63,444 nucleotides of DNA, taken from the NCBI GenBank assembly GCA_026168805.1, contig JAPFDS010000047.1:35241-98684 (forward strand), written 5' to 3'. Of the stretch, positions 6,380 through 15,402 are shown one piece after another. Source of the DNA: Caryophanales bacterium. Its GTDB lineage: Bacteria > Bacillota > Bacilli > Bacillales > Amphibacillaceae. The translations under genes and the position numbers were made by a program. Within the stretch, counting starts at the first letter, position 1. Each line of letters starts with the position of its first letter. The notes under the pieces were generated by a model. The model did no database searches. It saw only the letters and a program-made list of their open reading frames with translations, and was not told the origin of the DNA.

Positions 6380-8029
6380 TTATATTCCACTCCTTAAATC
6401 TGACGCTGAACCTATATGCGGTATATTAGAGTGTAAATCTGTTGGAATTAACTCAATTTCGGTAGAGCTTTTATGATGAGGTGTTAAACCTTTTTCTTTC
6501 AACCAGTATTTTGCTTGATTCTGCGATTTAAACCCTTTTAATTGCATAATTTTTTCATACACTAAATTAAAATCATTTTTAGTTCCATCTAACATGCCTT
6601 TTTTAAATTTAATAGAACCTTTACTCCAAGGTGTAAAGTTGGGTCTACCATCAATAAACTCTACACCTTTTCCAGTCGTTATACTTTGAACTTCGGCTTT
6701 ATCAGAATACCATACTCCATTACCTGGTTCGCCATTCCATTTACCATTTGTTCTTGGTAGCCTTGTTTTGGGACCCTTACTAGAAACATTCTCCACCTTC
6801 ACCATCAACTGATTTCTTAAATTAACCCCATCATACACATTATAAGGAACTGGCCCATCAATCGCTAATTGATGCTTTGGATGATAAGGAAGCAATTCAT
6901 CAAGTCTTTGTACAGTTTTTTCTGCGCCCTTCTTTGCAGCTTCAGTACCTAATTTCCCTACTTTGCTTACTCCTTTGAATCCAATTACGGAGACCACTGC
7001 ATACGTAAACCATTTGCCTCTACTTTCTGCATCTCCATTAATAACATCGCGGTTAAAGGAATCTGTTATTGCATGACCAATATATTTCGCAGTGTCAATG
7101 GGATGTGCAATCATGCTTTGTAGAGCTTTGAATGTCGCTGGAAAGTCCACTATCATCTGGATTGCTTCCTCTATCAGTTGATAAATTGCCTTACCTCCAC
7201 CTTTGAAGCCTTCTAACAAGCTTTGGGAAAAATCAACGATTGTACTTGGTTTCTTTTCATATTTCACATTAAGTGTAGAGGTTTCCATCATGTCGGACAT
7301 TTTGCCAAATGTTTCTTGGCTTTTTTCTACCAGGACTTCTTTTCGTTCTTCTGCTTGCTGGTATTCTAATAGTTGATTTGCTTCATCTAAAAAGGATATA
7401 GGCTCTGCGATGCTAGAAGGTTGCACATTGGAAAAGTTGGACTCCCCTGTATTTGTACTTGCTTCAGCAATCAATGTTTCCAAATGGTGGAGCATTTCTT
7501 TCATCTCTGCATCTTGGTCGGTTCCCTTTTCTGTGAAAAGTTCCACATTGTTGGTCAGTTGATCAACCGTTTGGTCTGCGTTGTCTTTACTCGTTTGTAT
7601 GTCACTTAGTGGTGGATGATCGATTGTGATGATGTCTGATATTTCATCGATTGTATGGGCAACATTTTGCACTGAATCTTCTATGTCTTCATGATGTGTT
7701 TGGATATTTTCTTTAACATCTTGTAAATAATTATACTCTATTTTTGCCGTGACACTAGTATCTACGTCTTCGTTGAATGTGTCGATATGCATTTCAATAT
7801 TTGATGCAAGTTGATGTGCAATAAGTTGAATTGAATGTATGGCAGTTTGGTGCACGCTTTCAAAATACTTTTTTGCATGTGTAGCAGTGTCCCCTTGAAA
7901 AGAGTCAAGTGCAATGAGTTCATCCAGTTGACGTGTCACGTTGTGTAAATCTTTCTCTAAGACATTTGACGTTGCTTTAATTTTATCCGCCATACTATTG
8001 ACTTCTGAAAGGTCTACTTTAAATGTCAT
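6380..8029 (-). CDS. LXG polymorphic toxin with a C-terminal HNH-like nuclease domain
   Basis: 549 residues from the ATG at 8029, chosen because CGGAGG lies six bases upstream; an ATG at 8044 overlaps that site. The N-terminal 200 or so residues (FKVDLSEVNSMADKI onward) are a helical LXG domain for T7SS export. A central linker has a weakly hydrophobic segment (VVSVIGFKGVSKVG) and the PYHPKHQLAIDGPVPYN pre-toxin motif. The last 110 residues are private and end KGLTPHHKSSTEIELIPTDLHSNIPHIG in outline, a double-His and DLH...PH pattern of HNH/His-Me finger nucleases; the exact family is unresolved. It is the only full-length LXG gene here, five genes downstream of EssB-EssC, with two helper proteins upstream and its immunity gene downstream. 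Confidence 0.88.
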   Translation of the reverse strand: MTFKVDLSEVNSMADKIKATSNVLEKDLHNVTRQLDELIALDSFQGDTATHAKKYFESVHQTAIHSIQLIAHQLASNIEMHIDTFNEDVDTSVTAKIEYNYLQDVKENIQTHHEDIEDSVQNVAHTIDEISDIITIDHPPLSDIQTSKDNADQTVDQLTNNVELFTEKGTDQDAEMKEMLHHLETLIAEASTNTGESNFSNVQPSSIAEPISFLDEANQLLEYQQAEERKEVLVEKSQETFGKMSDMMETSTLNVKYEKKPSTIVDFSQSLLEGFKGGGKAIYQLIEEAIQMIVDFPATFKALQSMIAHPIDTAKYIGHAITDSFNRDVINGDAESRGKWFTYAVVSVIGFKGVSKVGKLGTEAAKKGAEKTVQRLDELLPYHPKHQLAIDGPVPYNVYDGVNLRNQLMVKVENVSSKGPKTRLPRTNGKWNGEPGNGVWYSDKAEVQSITTGKGVEFIDGRPNFTPWSKGSIKFKKGMLDGTKNDFNLVYEKIMQLKGFKSQNQAKYWLKEKGLTPHHKSSTEIELIPTDLHSNIPHIGSASDLRSGI

Positions 8030-8050
8030 TCGTAACCTCCGCATATTTAT

Positions 8051-8359
8051 TTACGAAAGCGGTTGAACTTCATGTTGTACGTCCTTTTCGTATGATTTTG
8101 CTAGTTGTTCGTCTTTTTCTTTAAAAGAAACGCTAATTGTGTTGAGTGTTTCTATATCTGCTTGAAACAATTTCTTGTATTCTTGTAAAATTTGAATCAG
8201 TTTCTTTGTATTTTCTAAGTCATTCACATATGGTTTTATATTTGTACATTCAAACGCTTCATCTTTTAACATACGCTCATCAACATTAAGAATAGCTCTT
8301 TCTAATTTGTTTATGTGACTTGTGAAGGCGTCTACATGTATTTGTATATGCTTAGACAT
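8051..8359 (-). CDS. LXG-associated helper, YwqI-like (DUF5344/TIGR04197 type)
   Basis: 102 residues from the ATG at 8359 (AGGAG eight bases upstream). Almost wholly helical: SKHIQIHVDAFTSHINKLER, then ENTKKLIQILQEYKKLFQAD and TISVSFKEKDEQLAK. Its size, position just before an LXG gene and heptad character match the YwqI-type WXG100-like partners, which bind LXG domains and help target them to the T7SS. It overlaps the previous gene by eight bases and ends 21 bases before the toxin start. Confidence 0.75.
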   Translation of the reverse strand: MSKHIQIHVDAFTSHINKLERAILNVDERMLKDEAFECTNIKPYVNDLENTKKLIQILQEYKKLFQADIETLNTISVSFKEKDEQLAKSYEKDVQHEVQPLS

Positions 8360-8765
8360 TGTCCGCACTCCTTTGTTGCTGGATTTCAGTATTCAGTGAT
8401 TCTAGAGATGTTTCTAAGCTGGTGAGGTTATTTTGTGCCGTAAGTAATTGGTCTCTTCGTTTCTGTAACTCCGCATTGATCGTATCTTGAATATCCTGTA
8501 TGTGACCAATAACTGTTTGCGTATCTTCTACATACATTTCAATGTGTTCTTTATATGTCCTTTGCTGGGATCCTCTCCATAATGAAGAGTCAATCACTAT
8601 ATTATTTAGTTGAACTTTCGAATGATCAACTTCTTGCTTATTGTTTTCTATCGATTGAGCCGCTTCTTCCAACCTTTCAATCGTTGATTCAATTGTCGTA
8701 ATTAAAACTTCTTCACTAGCAATTGATCGACTAATCGTATCTCGTTGTTCCAATAGCATAAACAT
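8352..8765 (-). CDS. LXG-associated helper, YwqH-like (DUF5082)
   Basis: 137 residues from the ATG at 8765; the ATG at 8777 is fused to the AAAGGAG site, so the next ATG is preferred. A long coiled coil (TIESTIERLEEAAQSIENN and later LTSLETSLESLNTEIQQQ) flanks a central LWRGSQQ turn, the W-x-G motif of WXG100-like helical hairpins. YwqH/DUF5082 proteins usually stand first in LXG operons and form a complex with the toxin LXG domain. It starts shortly after the EssC stop, so it is probably co-transcribed with the secretion machine. Confidence 0.75.
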   Translation of the reverse strand: MFMLLEQRDTISRSIASEEVLITTIESTIERLEEAAQSIENNKQEVDHSKVQLNNIVIDSSLWRGSQQRTYKEHIEMYVEDTQTVIGHIQDIQDTINAELQKRRDQLLTAQNNLTSLETSLESLNTEIQQQRSADNV

Positions 8766-8782
8766 AGTGATTGACATCTCCT

Positions 8783-11700
8783 TTATTTTGGAATTTTAAT
8801 CTTTTCAAATTGATGATCCATTGCATAGTAACATTCATAAGCTGCTAAGGATGGCTCGTTGGCGATAAATCGTTGTTTGTATAGGTCTTGGTCGCCTAAG
8901 CGCATGGCTACAACGCCTGCAACAGATTGACCGCGAATGTATTTAGGAATTTGTTCAAAGCTTTGACCGATATAGCTGTATTCGCCTGAGAAGATAAAGT
9001 GCATTCCAACTGTAGATCCTCTCATCAATACCCGTATGTCATCATCTGTTAACATACTTTGCTGGGTAAATTCTTTGAAATCCGGAATATAAATGAGCCA
9101 TTTCGGTTCCGTCACATTTTCTTTGATCCGGTCGTTTACTTCAGCAACTAAATCATTTTTAATGCCTGGCATTTGCTCTTGTTTAGAAATGTACCCTTCG
9201 ACATCCTTTCCAATGGTCGCAAATCGATTGTTTGTCGTGTCAAGAATCATCGTTTTATAAAACTCTTTCATCAATGTCATATTTTTACCAAGTGTCATTT
9301 GCAAGGATTCCACTCGATCAAGTCGGTCTCCGACAGCTACTAAATGACCATATGCATTTAAATCAAAGGCTAACGTTGTAACATTTTCAAACTCCAGTCC
9401 AAGTGGGAACAGACCTTGTTCGATCACCTTCTTCGTACCTTTCGACTGTGCAAAGTCTTCAAATGGAATCACACCTTCAGGCATCATTGGGATTGGCTCA
9501 GGTATGTCACCATCCCAGAATGCACTCATTGCTTTTGCTTCTTGTTGAATGCCTTCAATGACCCGTAATGTGTCTTCCCCTTTTACAGGAAGGGCTGTTT
9601 GGAAAGCTACTGGTTCCTCTAACTTAACCAAACCTCTCCCATAAATCTCTTCCGTTTCTAAAGATGTTCTTCCAACAATTCCTCTCGTTTCTAAGTCATC
9701 TATTAAATAAAGTGAGATTTGTGTTTTAATGTTTGATAGTAATGGAAGACGTAACACATTTTGTCTACTTCCAGTAATGACCAAATGAATTCCGATACTT
9801 CCACCTTCTCGTGCTAGTTGTGTAATCGCACGTTCAAATGGTTCAACAAAATCTGCTTCTCGAACCGCATCATAGTTATCGATTGCTAACACGATATGAG
9901 GTAACGTTTCTCCACTTGCTTTCTCATACATATCAAGGGTCGCCACACCATATTTACTTAATAGTTTTTTCCGTTTACGCGATTCGCTTTCTAGGAGACG
10001 GACAAGTTTTTCAACTTTTTCTTCTTCATCTATTAGAATCGTATCTGCTACATGTGGTAAATCTCGTAATGGAAGCAATCCATTCGTACCAAAATCAAGT
10101 AAATAAACATGTAAATGATCTGGGCGATGGGTACGTGCTAAGTCCATGATAACTGTTTGGATAAAGGTTGATTTCCCGTATCCTGGACTTGAAAAAATAG
10201 CGAAATGTCCATCTTTTGTTAATGGTAAAGAAATTGGTCGTTGATCTTGTTCATCTGGGAAATCCCCCATACCAATGATGGGATGCAGTGGTTCTTTTTT
10301 CGTCTCCCATTCTTCTTTAAATGACCGGTCTTTAATGTCTGTAATATAAATTCGTTCCTCTAAAGGAGGTAACCATGGACTAGGAAGCTGTTCAATGTTT
10401 TCTTCTTCAGTTACAGCGGCGATGTATTCAATGGTCGCTTCAAGTTCAGTCAATGTCTTCTTCACTTCTTCGACATCGTCTAAACCACTTAAGTCTTCTG
10501 TTAGAATATCATATTGCCCTAAGTCATTAATGGCATAAATAGTTGTGTCAATAACGTTTTCTTCATCAGTGGCAGAACGGTATTCTGCACCACTCCAAGC
10601 ACTTTGGAAAAGTTCATAAATTTCGTTGTTTCCTACTTGTAAATATGCCCGACCTGGCAACGTAATTTCAGCTGCATCTGGTGTTTTCAAAATTTCATTT
10701 GAATCCCCTTTATCTTGAACTTTTAGAGCAAGTTTAAATTTAGAGTTTGACCAAATTTGGTCATCTACAACTCCTGTCGGCTTCTGTGTCGCCAAAATAA
10801 GGTGAATGCCGAGTGAACGACCAATTCGAGCTGTCGAAACGAGTTCTTTCATAAAATCAGGTTGTTCAGCTTTTAGTTCAGCGAATTCATCTGAAATTAA
10901 AAATAGATGTGGCATCGGCTCCGTCGCCTCGCCTTGTTTTACTAATTTTTGGTACTGGTTAATGTGGTTGACATCAAATTCACCAAATAGACGCTGACGT
11001 TTTTTCAGTTCAGCTTTAATCGAAGCGAGTGCTCGCATCGATTGTGCTCCGTCTAAGTTCGTAATGGCGCCTAGTGCATGTGGCAAGTCTTTAAATAAGT
11101 TCGCCATGCCTCCCCCTTTATAGTCAATGAGTAAAAAGGCGACTTCATGAGGGTGGAAATATACAGCTAGCGATAAAATATAGGATTGAATAATTTCTGA
11201 TTTACCTGAACCTGTTGTTCCTGCAACAAGACCATGTGGTCCGTGGGCTTTCTCATGTAAGTTCAAATAAACAATATCGTCTTTTCCACGTAATCCTAAT
11301 GGAACGGCCAAACTTTTGTATGTTTCGTTTTCTCTCCAACGTTGAACTGGTGTGAGCTCTTCTACTTGCTCGACTCCAAACATTTCTAAAAATGTTACCG
11401 CTTCAGGGATGGAGCTTTTTAAGTTTTGCACGTGATCTAAAGACGCAAGTGCTCTTGCAATGTTTTCTTTGTTAAAACTTGCGGAATATTGGTCAGGTGC
11501 AAATGCTTGATTCACAAGTTCGCTCTCTTCTAGCAATACGTTTCCACTGTTGCGATCACAAATATCAATAATGGTTTGCACGTGTTCAGGCAATGACTCT
11601 AACACATCTTGCACAAACACTAGAGAAACTCCTAAGTCTGTACAATCTTCATTTAAAAATTCCATAATCGTATGATCTAAAATAATTTTTTCATCTGTGA

Positions 11701-13246
11701 TGAGCACAACATAATGTGGGCTGAAATACGTTTTATCTTTTGAATCACCTTTCTCATCCAAGGTGTTTTGACGTTCTTGTAAGATTTGATAAAGGGAGTT
11801 CAGCACTTGATCACGAGATCTCTCATGATAGACAAATCCACGGACATTATGATTTTGCAATGTTGCGTGAGGTAACCAACGCATCCAATTCCACTGCTCT
11901 TTTTCATGCTCTGGAAAAATCGTCACAAATTGTAGCTCATGGTAACTATGGAAAAAAGCTAGTTGCATCACAAGTTGCTCAAGTTGTTCCAGCACGAGGG
12001 AACGCTGCCCAATATATCCGACAGGACAATTTGTAAGAGAAGTTGTGATTGGTACATGTTTAATTTCTTTATGTTGAGTATAAAGTTCACGGGCTAAATC
12101 AATGAGATCATCATCTTCTTGAGAATATTCTTCTTCATTAAAATCGAGTTCAAAACTAATAGGACGATCTCCTAATCCAACTCGGTATTGTAAAAAATCA
12201 TGATGAAACATCGTTTTTTCAAATGTACGAGCGTCTACCTTACGCGCCATTTGTTCAATTTCTTCGACGTCTGGATAATGATATTCCAATGCATGCCGTT
12301 GTTCTTCGACGGTGTTATATAATTCTTTTGTTTTATTTAGTAAGTATTGCTTATATCTCCGGTCCCGTTCTTTTAAATCCCGTCGATACTTACGAACATT
12401 TTTTACATACGTAACAAGAGATATGATTACCGTCGTAACAGTCATTGCGAGCATTACAACGATGTAAATTCCCCGAGGTTGAAAAATAGAAACGAGTGTA
12501 AATGCACCAATCATAACGAGTGGCGGAATAATCATCCGCATTAACTGTTCACTCGGTTTAGATGGTTTTGACGATGGTTTAGCAATTACTTTCTTCTCAT
12601 CTGGTTCACGATAAATAATTCTTGGCGATCGATGATATTCAGGATATGTTTCACTGTAATATGTATGATCTTTTTCAAGGGGGATGAGGGTTGTTGAGTA
12701 CCAAGTTGTTGGAGCAATAAGAGACATTGCTCCATCTCTAACCGTTAGGAACATCCCATCTAAAAACAAATGATCTCCAGACTCTATGTGAACAGTGCCA
12801 GTCACTTTTTGATAGTTGTGATACACATCCCCACTATGCACTTGCAGCATATGCGGTTTTTGTTCATTTCCTCTAAACAATATCGCGTTCACCGTTGATT
12901 GCGGGGATAAAAACACAATGTCGTCATGATCATGTGTTCCAAACGTAATATAATCGCTCAGCGTCAAGTCATATACAATCCCATTGTTATATTGCTCACC
13001 AATGAGATAAACTTGAATCTGTTCGTCGTTCACTGTAATAGATTTACGTTCATTGATGTTCAACTCTTGACCCTGAATATAGCATAATGATCCATCCCAC
13101 ATGACGTGCAATGGATCATCTATTCCTTCGATTGTTATCGTATCTGTTATACGATTTCCGATCGTTATTTCCTTTTCTTTATCAATCGGTAACATATATT
13201 TATTTAATTGATGATTGAACTGAACGAATAAAAGATGTTCTGCCAT
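8783..13246 (-). CDS. essC: T7SSb membrane ATPase EssC (YukBA)
   Basis: 1487 residues, full length for a fused EssC. Order: two FHA-like domains (about 1-200), two membrane segments (about 236-280), and FtsK/SpoIIIE-type ATPase domains. Domain 1 has Walker A GTTGSGKS at 676-683 and Walker B LFLISDEFAEL near 781. Domain 2 has Walker A SPGYGKST near 1020 and a weak Walker B (IVLAIDNYDAV). The C-terminal domain near 1270 lacks a Walker A (VAVGDRLDRVES), as is common in EssC. It powers export of WXG100 and LXG substrates across the membrane, and its C-terminus usually decides substrate choice, which fits the adjacent LXG module. Start supported by GGAGG eight bases upstream. Confidence 0.96.
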   Translation of the reverse strand: MAEHLLFVQFNHQLNKYMLPIDKEKEITIGNRITDTITIEGIDDPLHVMWDGSLCYIQGQELNINERKSITVNDEQIQVYLIGEQYNNGIVYDLTLSDYITFGTHDHDDIVFLSPQSTVNAILFRGNEQKPHMLQVHSGDVYHNYQKVTGTVHIESGDHLFLDGMFLTVRDGAMSLIAPTTWYSTTLIPLEKDHTYYSETYPEYHRSPRIIYREPDEKKVIAKPSSKPSKPSEQLMRMIIPPLVMIGAFTLVSIFQPRGIYIVVMLAMTVTTVIISLVTYVKNVRKYRRDLKERDRRYKQYLLNKTKELYNTVEEQRHALEYHYPDVEEIEQMARKVDARTFEKTMFHHDFLQYRVGLGDRPISFELDFNEEEYSQEDDDLIDLARELYTQHKEIKHVPITTSLTNCPVGYIGQRSLVLEQLEQLVMQLAFFHSYHELQFVTIFPEHEKEQWNWMRWLPHATLQNHNVRGFVYHERSRDQVLNSLYQILQERQNTLDEKGDSKDKTYFSPHYVVLITDEKIILDHTIMEFLNEDCTDLGVSLVFVQDVLESLPEHVQTIIDICDRNSGNVLLEESELVNQAFAPDQYSASFNKENIARALASLDHVQNLKSSIPEAVTFLEMFGVEQVEELTPVQRWRENETYKSLAVPLGLRGKDDIVYLNLHEKAHGPHGLVAGTTGSGKSEIIQSYILSLAVYFHPHEVAFLLIDYKGGGMANLFKDLPHALGAITNLDGAQSMRALASIKAELKKRQRLFGEFDVNHINQYQKLVKQGEATEPMPHLFLISDEFAELKAEQPDFMKELVSTARIGRSLGIHLILATQKPTGVVDDQIWSNSKFKLALKVQDKGDSNEILKTPDAAEITLPGRAYLQVGNNEIYELFQSAWSGAEYRSATDEENVIDTTIYAINDLGQYDILTEDLSGLDDVEEVKKTLTELEATIEYIAAVTEEENIEQLPSPWLPPLEERIYITDIKDRSFKEEWETKKEPLHPIIGMGDFPDEQDQRPISLPLTKDGHFAIFSSPGYGKSTFIQTVIMDLARTHRPDHLHVYLLDFGTNGLLPLRDLPHVADTILIDEEEKVEKLVRLLESESRKRKKLLSKYGVATLDMYEKASGETLPHIVLAIDNYDAVREADFVEPFERAITQLAREGGSIGIHLVITGSRQNVLRLPLLSNIKTQISLYLIDDLETRGIVGRTSLETEEIYGRGLVKLEEPVAFQTALPVKGEDTLRVIEGIQQEAKAMSAFWDGDIPEPIPMMPEGVIPFEDFAQSKGTKKVIEQGLFPLGLEFENVTTLAFDLNAYGHLVAVGDRLDRVESLQMTLGKNMTLMKEFYKTMILDTTNNRFATIGKDVEGYISKQEQMPGIKNDLVAEVNDRIKENVTEPKWLIYIPDFKEFTQQSMLTDDDIRVLMRGSTVGMHFIFSGEYSYIGQSFEQIPKYIRGQSVAGVVAMRLGDQDLYKQRFIANEPSLAAYECYYAMDHQFEKIKIPK

Positions 13247-13267
13247 TTTATTTTCCTCCGAATAACG

Positions 13268-14578
13268 CTAGGATTTATTTTTACCTTCTTTTTTATCTTT
13301 TTGTTCTTTCTTCTCTCGATCCTCTTTCGCTTTTTCTTCGCGTTCTTTAATTTCTTGTTGTAATTCCTCTTCGCGTTCCTGAGCCTCTTGTTCTTCGGTA
13401 CTAGATTCTTCATCTACTTCTATTAATTCATACTCTTCCGTATATCGTTCGAGTTCTGTACGAATTTCACTAATTTCTTCATCGCGCTCAGCACCTGTTA
13501 ATCCAGGATCATTTTGAACTTGTTCCAGTTGTTTGATGAGTCCGTATACAATGAGTTGTGGATCATCTAAATACTTCGCTACATCAATTGATTCTTCAAA
13601 CTCTCCTTGTCCCGTGTAAATCCAATAATGTAAATATTTTTCATTACTTTTCAACGTAATATTTTTCATAACTGCACTTCTCTCTTGATCAGACAATTGC
13701 TCAACAGATACGTATGAATGTGCTAAAATATACGCCGCTTGATGAGGTAGTTTAGAGACCTTTTTATCTTTTAATGTACGGATAACTTCTCCATAATCTC
13801 CTGCTAAGAAATCTTTATGCGCTGCTAGTTGATCATCTTGAAAACTCGTAATTGCAAAAACAATATAAAAAAGCAACCCGACAACAAGTACCGCTAAAGA
13901 TGTCATCCAAATACTCATTTGTTTATACAAACGAAATTGACGTCTTGGCACATACGTTTTTGTTTCTTCTGCTTGATCTTGCTCTTTCAAAAACTTTTCA
14001 TATAACAAAGTTGTTAATGTTTCGAGTGAATCTGCTTCATACACATCACGAGCAAACTGCTGATTTAAGGCGTCTTCTAATGAACCCGTGTAGAGATCAT
14101 CAAATGTGTATGTGTCAGAAAAAAGAGCAATACAAAAGCATTTGTATTGTTTGAGTAAATCATTCGCATCCATTTGATATGGTGGAATTAAATCACGCGC
14201 ACCACGAAAAATAATGGTAGGCATTAAGTTTTCATCAAATGTAATATTGTTCGGGTGAAGCATATATGTAATGCGCGTTTGGGCAATAGGTAAAATGGAA
14301 GATAGATTATGTAATGCACGTAATTTGTCATTACGAGCGAATTCCTTTATATCTTTCCACTTGTGTGCACGTTCGGGAATTTGAAAAGTAAATGTATACA
14401 TATCCTCCCGTTCCTCAATAGTAAGTTTATGTGTATGAGGATGTGGAGCCATAATTAGTTGTAATTGATCAATATTTGTTACTTTTGTTTGTGATTTTGC
14501 TAAAGATGTTGTCCATTCATTGCCTTTTACCGAGAATTCGATCGATAGTGGATCGATGTATACCATTCTTTCTAACAT
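13268..14578 (-). CDS. essB: T7SSb core component EssB (YukC)
   Basis: 436 residues. The N-terminal cytosolic half (1-215) is the pseudokinase-like EssB domain, followed by a single transmembrane helix at about 221-243 (MSIWMTSLAVLVVGLLFYIV) and an extracytoplasmic helical domain. The last 50 residues are an unusually charged Glu/Lys/Arg tail (EEELQQEIKEREEKAKED and onward). EssB forms the membrane scaffold with EssC. It ends 21 bases before essC. An AAAGGAG site lies ten bases before the chosen ATG; a second in-frame ATG four codons later is possible. Confidence 0.93.
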   Translation of the reverse strand: MLERMVYIDPLSIEFSVKGNEWTTSLAKSQTKVTNIDQLQLIMAPHPHTHKLTIEEREDMYTFTFQIPERAHKWKDIKEFARNDKLRALHNLSSILPIAQTRITYMLHPNNITFDENLMPTIIFRGARDLIPPYQMDANDLLKQYKCFCIALFSDTYTFDDLYTGSLEDALNQQFARDVYEADSLETLTTLLYEKFLKEQDQAEETKTYVPRRQFRLYKQMSIWMTSLAVLVVGLLFYIVFAITSFQDDQLAAHKDFLAGDYGEVIRTLKDKKVSKLPHQAAYILAHSYVSVEQLSDQERSAVMKNITLKSNEKYLHYWIYTGQGEFEESIDVAKYLDDPQLIVYGLIKQLEQVQNDPGLTGAERDEEISEIRTELERYTEEYELIEVDEESSTEEQEAQEREEELQQEIKEREEKAKEDREKKEQKDKKEGKNKS

Positions 14579-14622
14579 TCATCTGCATCTCCTTTCCTGT
14601 AACTTTACTTGTTTAGTTTTCT

Positions 14623-14874
14623 TTAAATGACGGCTAATATGTCGCCATTTGTTACAGGATAATCACTCAACTCATCATCTGCTGCTAAAACAATATTTTT
14701 CGTTAATACTTTTATAATAAATGATTGGTTTTCTGGAACAGGAACAGGAATGGTTTGCTCCAAATTGATCAACAATTGTTTAACCGTCTGATATCTTGGA
14801 ATACGCAAGTCATACATGTTTCCGCCCCAGTTACTAAAATCAAAAGTCACATCGACATGAGAGTTTAATTGCAT
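14623..14874 (-). CDS. yukD: T7SSb ubiquitin-like protein EsaB (YukD)
   Basis: 83 residues with the ubiquitin-like beta-grasp pattern of YukD/EsaB: HVDVTFDFSNWGGNMYDLRI, a helix TVKQLLINLEQTI, and a C-terminal DDELSDYPVTNGDILAVI ending close to a Gly-Asp turn. YukD is a small cytosolic accessory protein required for T7SSb activity and does not act as a conjugated tag. GGAGG is six to seven bases before the ATG. Confidence 0.9.
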   Translation of the reverse strand: MQLNSHVDVTFDFSNWGGNMYDLRIPRYQTVKQLLINLEQTIPVPVPENQSFIIKVLTKNIVLAADDELSDYPVTNGDILAVI

Positions 14875-14898
14875 AAGGTTTCCTCCTATTATAGGACT

Positions 14899-15402
14899 TT
14901 ACGATGAACTCCATTTCTGTACAAAGAAATAAATTCCTACACAAAGTAAAAGGCCTAATAATATGAAACTAGTTGCAACAACACCTGTTGATAACATTTC
15001 ACTTTTACTTCTCTCGTTATCTTCAGATGCTGAAGATGCCACTTCGTAATCATCTGTAAATAAAACATTTTGGACGTCTTCTACAAACGCATCTTCTTCA
15101 ATTTCTTCAACGAGTACACGATGTTTTAATTCGTCTCTTATGGAAGCATTGTTTTGTTGAATTTCATTTATTCTATCATATGTTGACCCTTCAAATAACA
15201 TAGGCATTCTTTTTTGCAGTTCTGTTTCTTGAAATATGTCATTTACTTGTTCTCTATATTTCGTTATACGATCTATTCTTATTTCCATTTTACCTTTTTC
15301 ACCTTGCTCGCTCTCTTCCGCGAAAACAATAGTAGGAAAACAAATTCCTAATAAAACGGAAAAGAGAAGCAAATGTTTAATTTGCTTCTTTAGTCCGCTC
15401 AT
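14899..15402 (-). CDS. essA: T7SSb membrane protein EssA
   Basis: About 167 residues. An N-terminal hydrophobic segment with a possible signal cleavage site (HLLLFSVLLGICFPTIVFAEE), an acidic external region (about 30-140) and a C-terminal transmembrane helix (VVATSFILLGLLLCVGIYFFV) with a very short basic tail. This matches EssA. The start lies inside the last codons of the EsaA gene (26-base overlap), implying coupled translation. The second of two adjacent ATGs has the better spacing from GGTG. Confidence 0.85.
   Translation of the reverse strand: MSGLKKQIKHLLLFSVLLGICFPTIVFAEESEQGEKGKMEIRIDRITKYREQVNDIFQETELQKRMPMLFEGSTYDRINEIQQNNASIRDELKHRVLVEEIEEDAFVEDVQNVLFTDDYEVASSASEDNERSKSEMLSTGVVATSFILLGLLLCVGIYFFVQKWSSS

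Noticed and set aside
13204-13413. Minus-strand Lys/Arg-rich 69-codon frame
   Set aside because: Frame-shifted reading of the charged C-terminus of EssB and the start of EssC.
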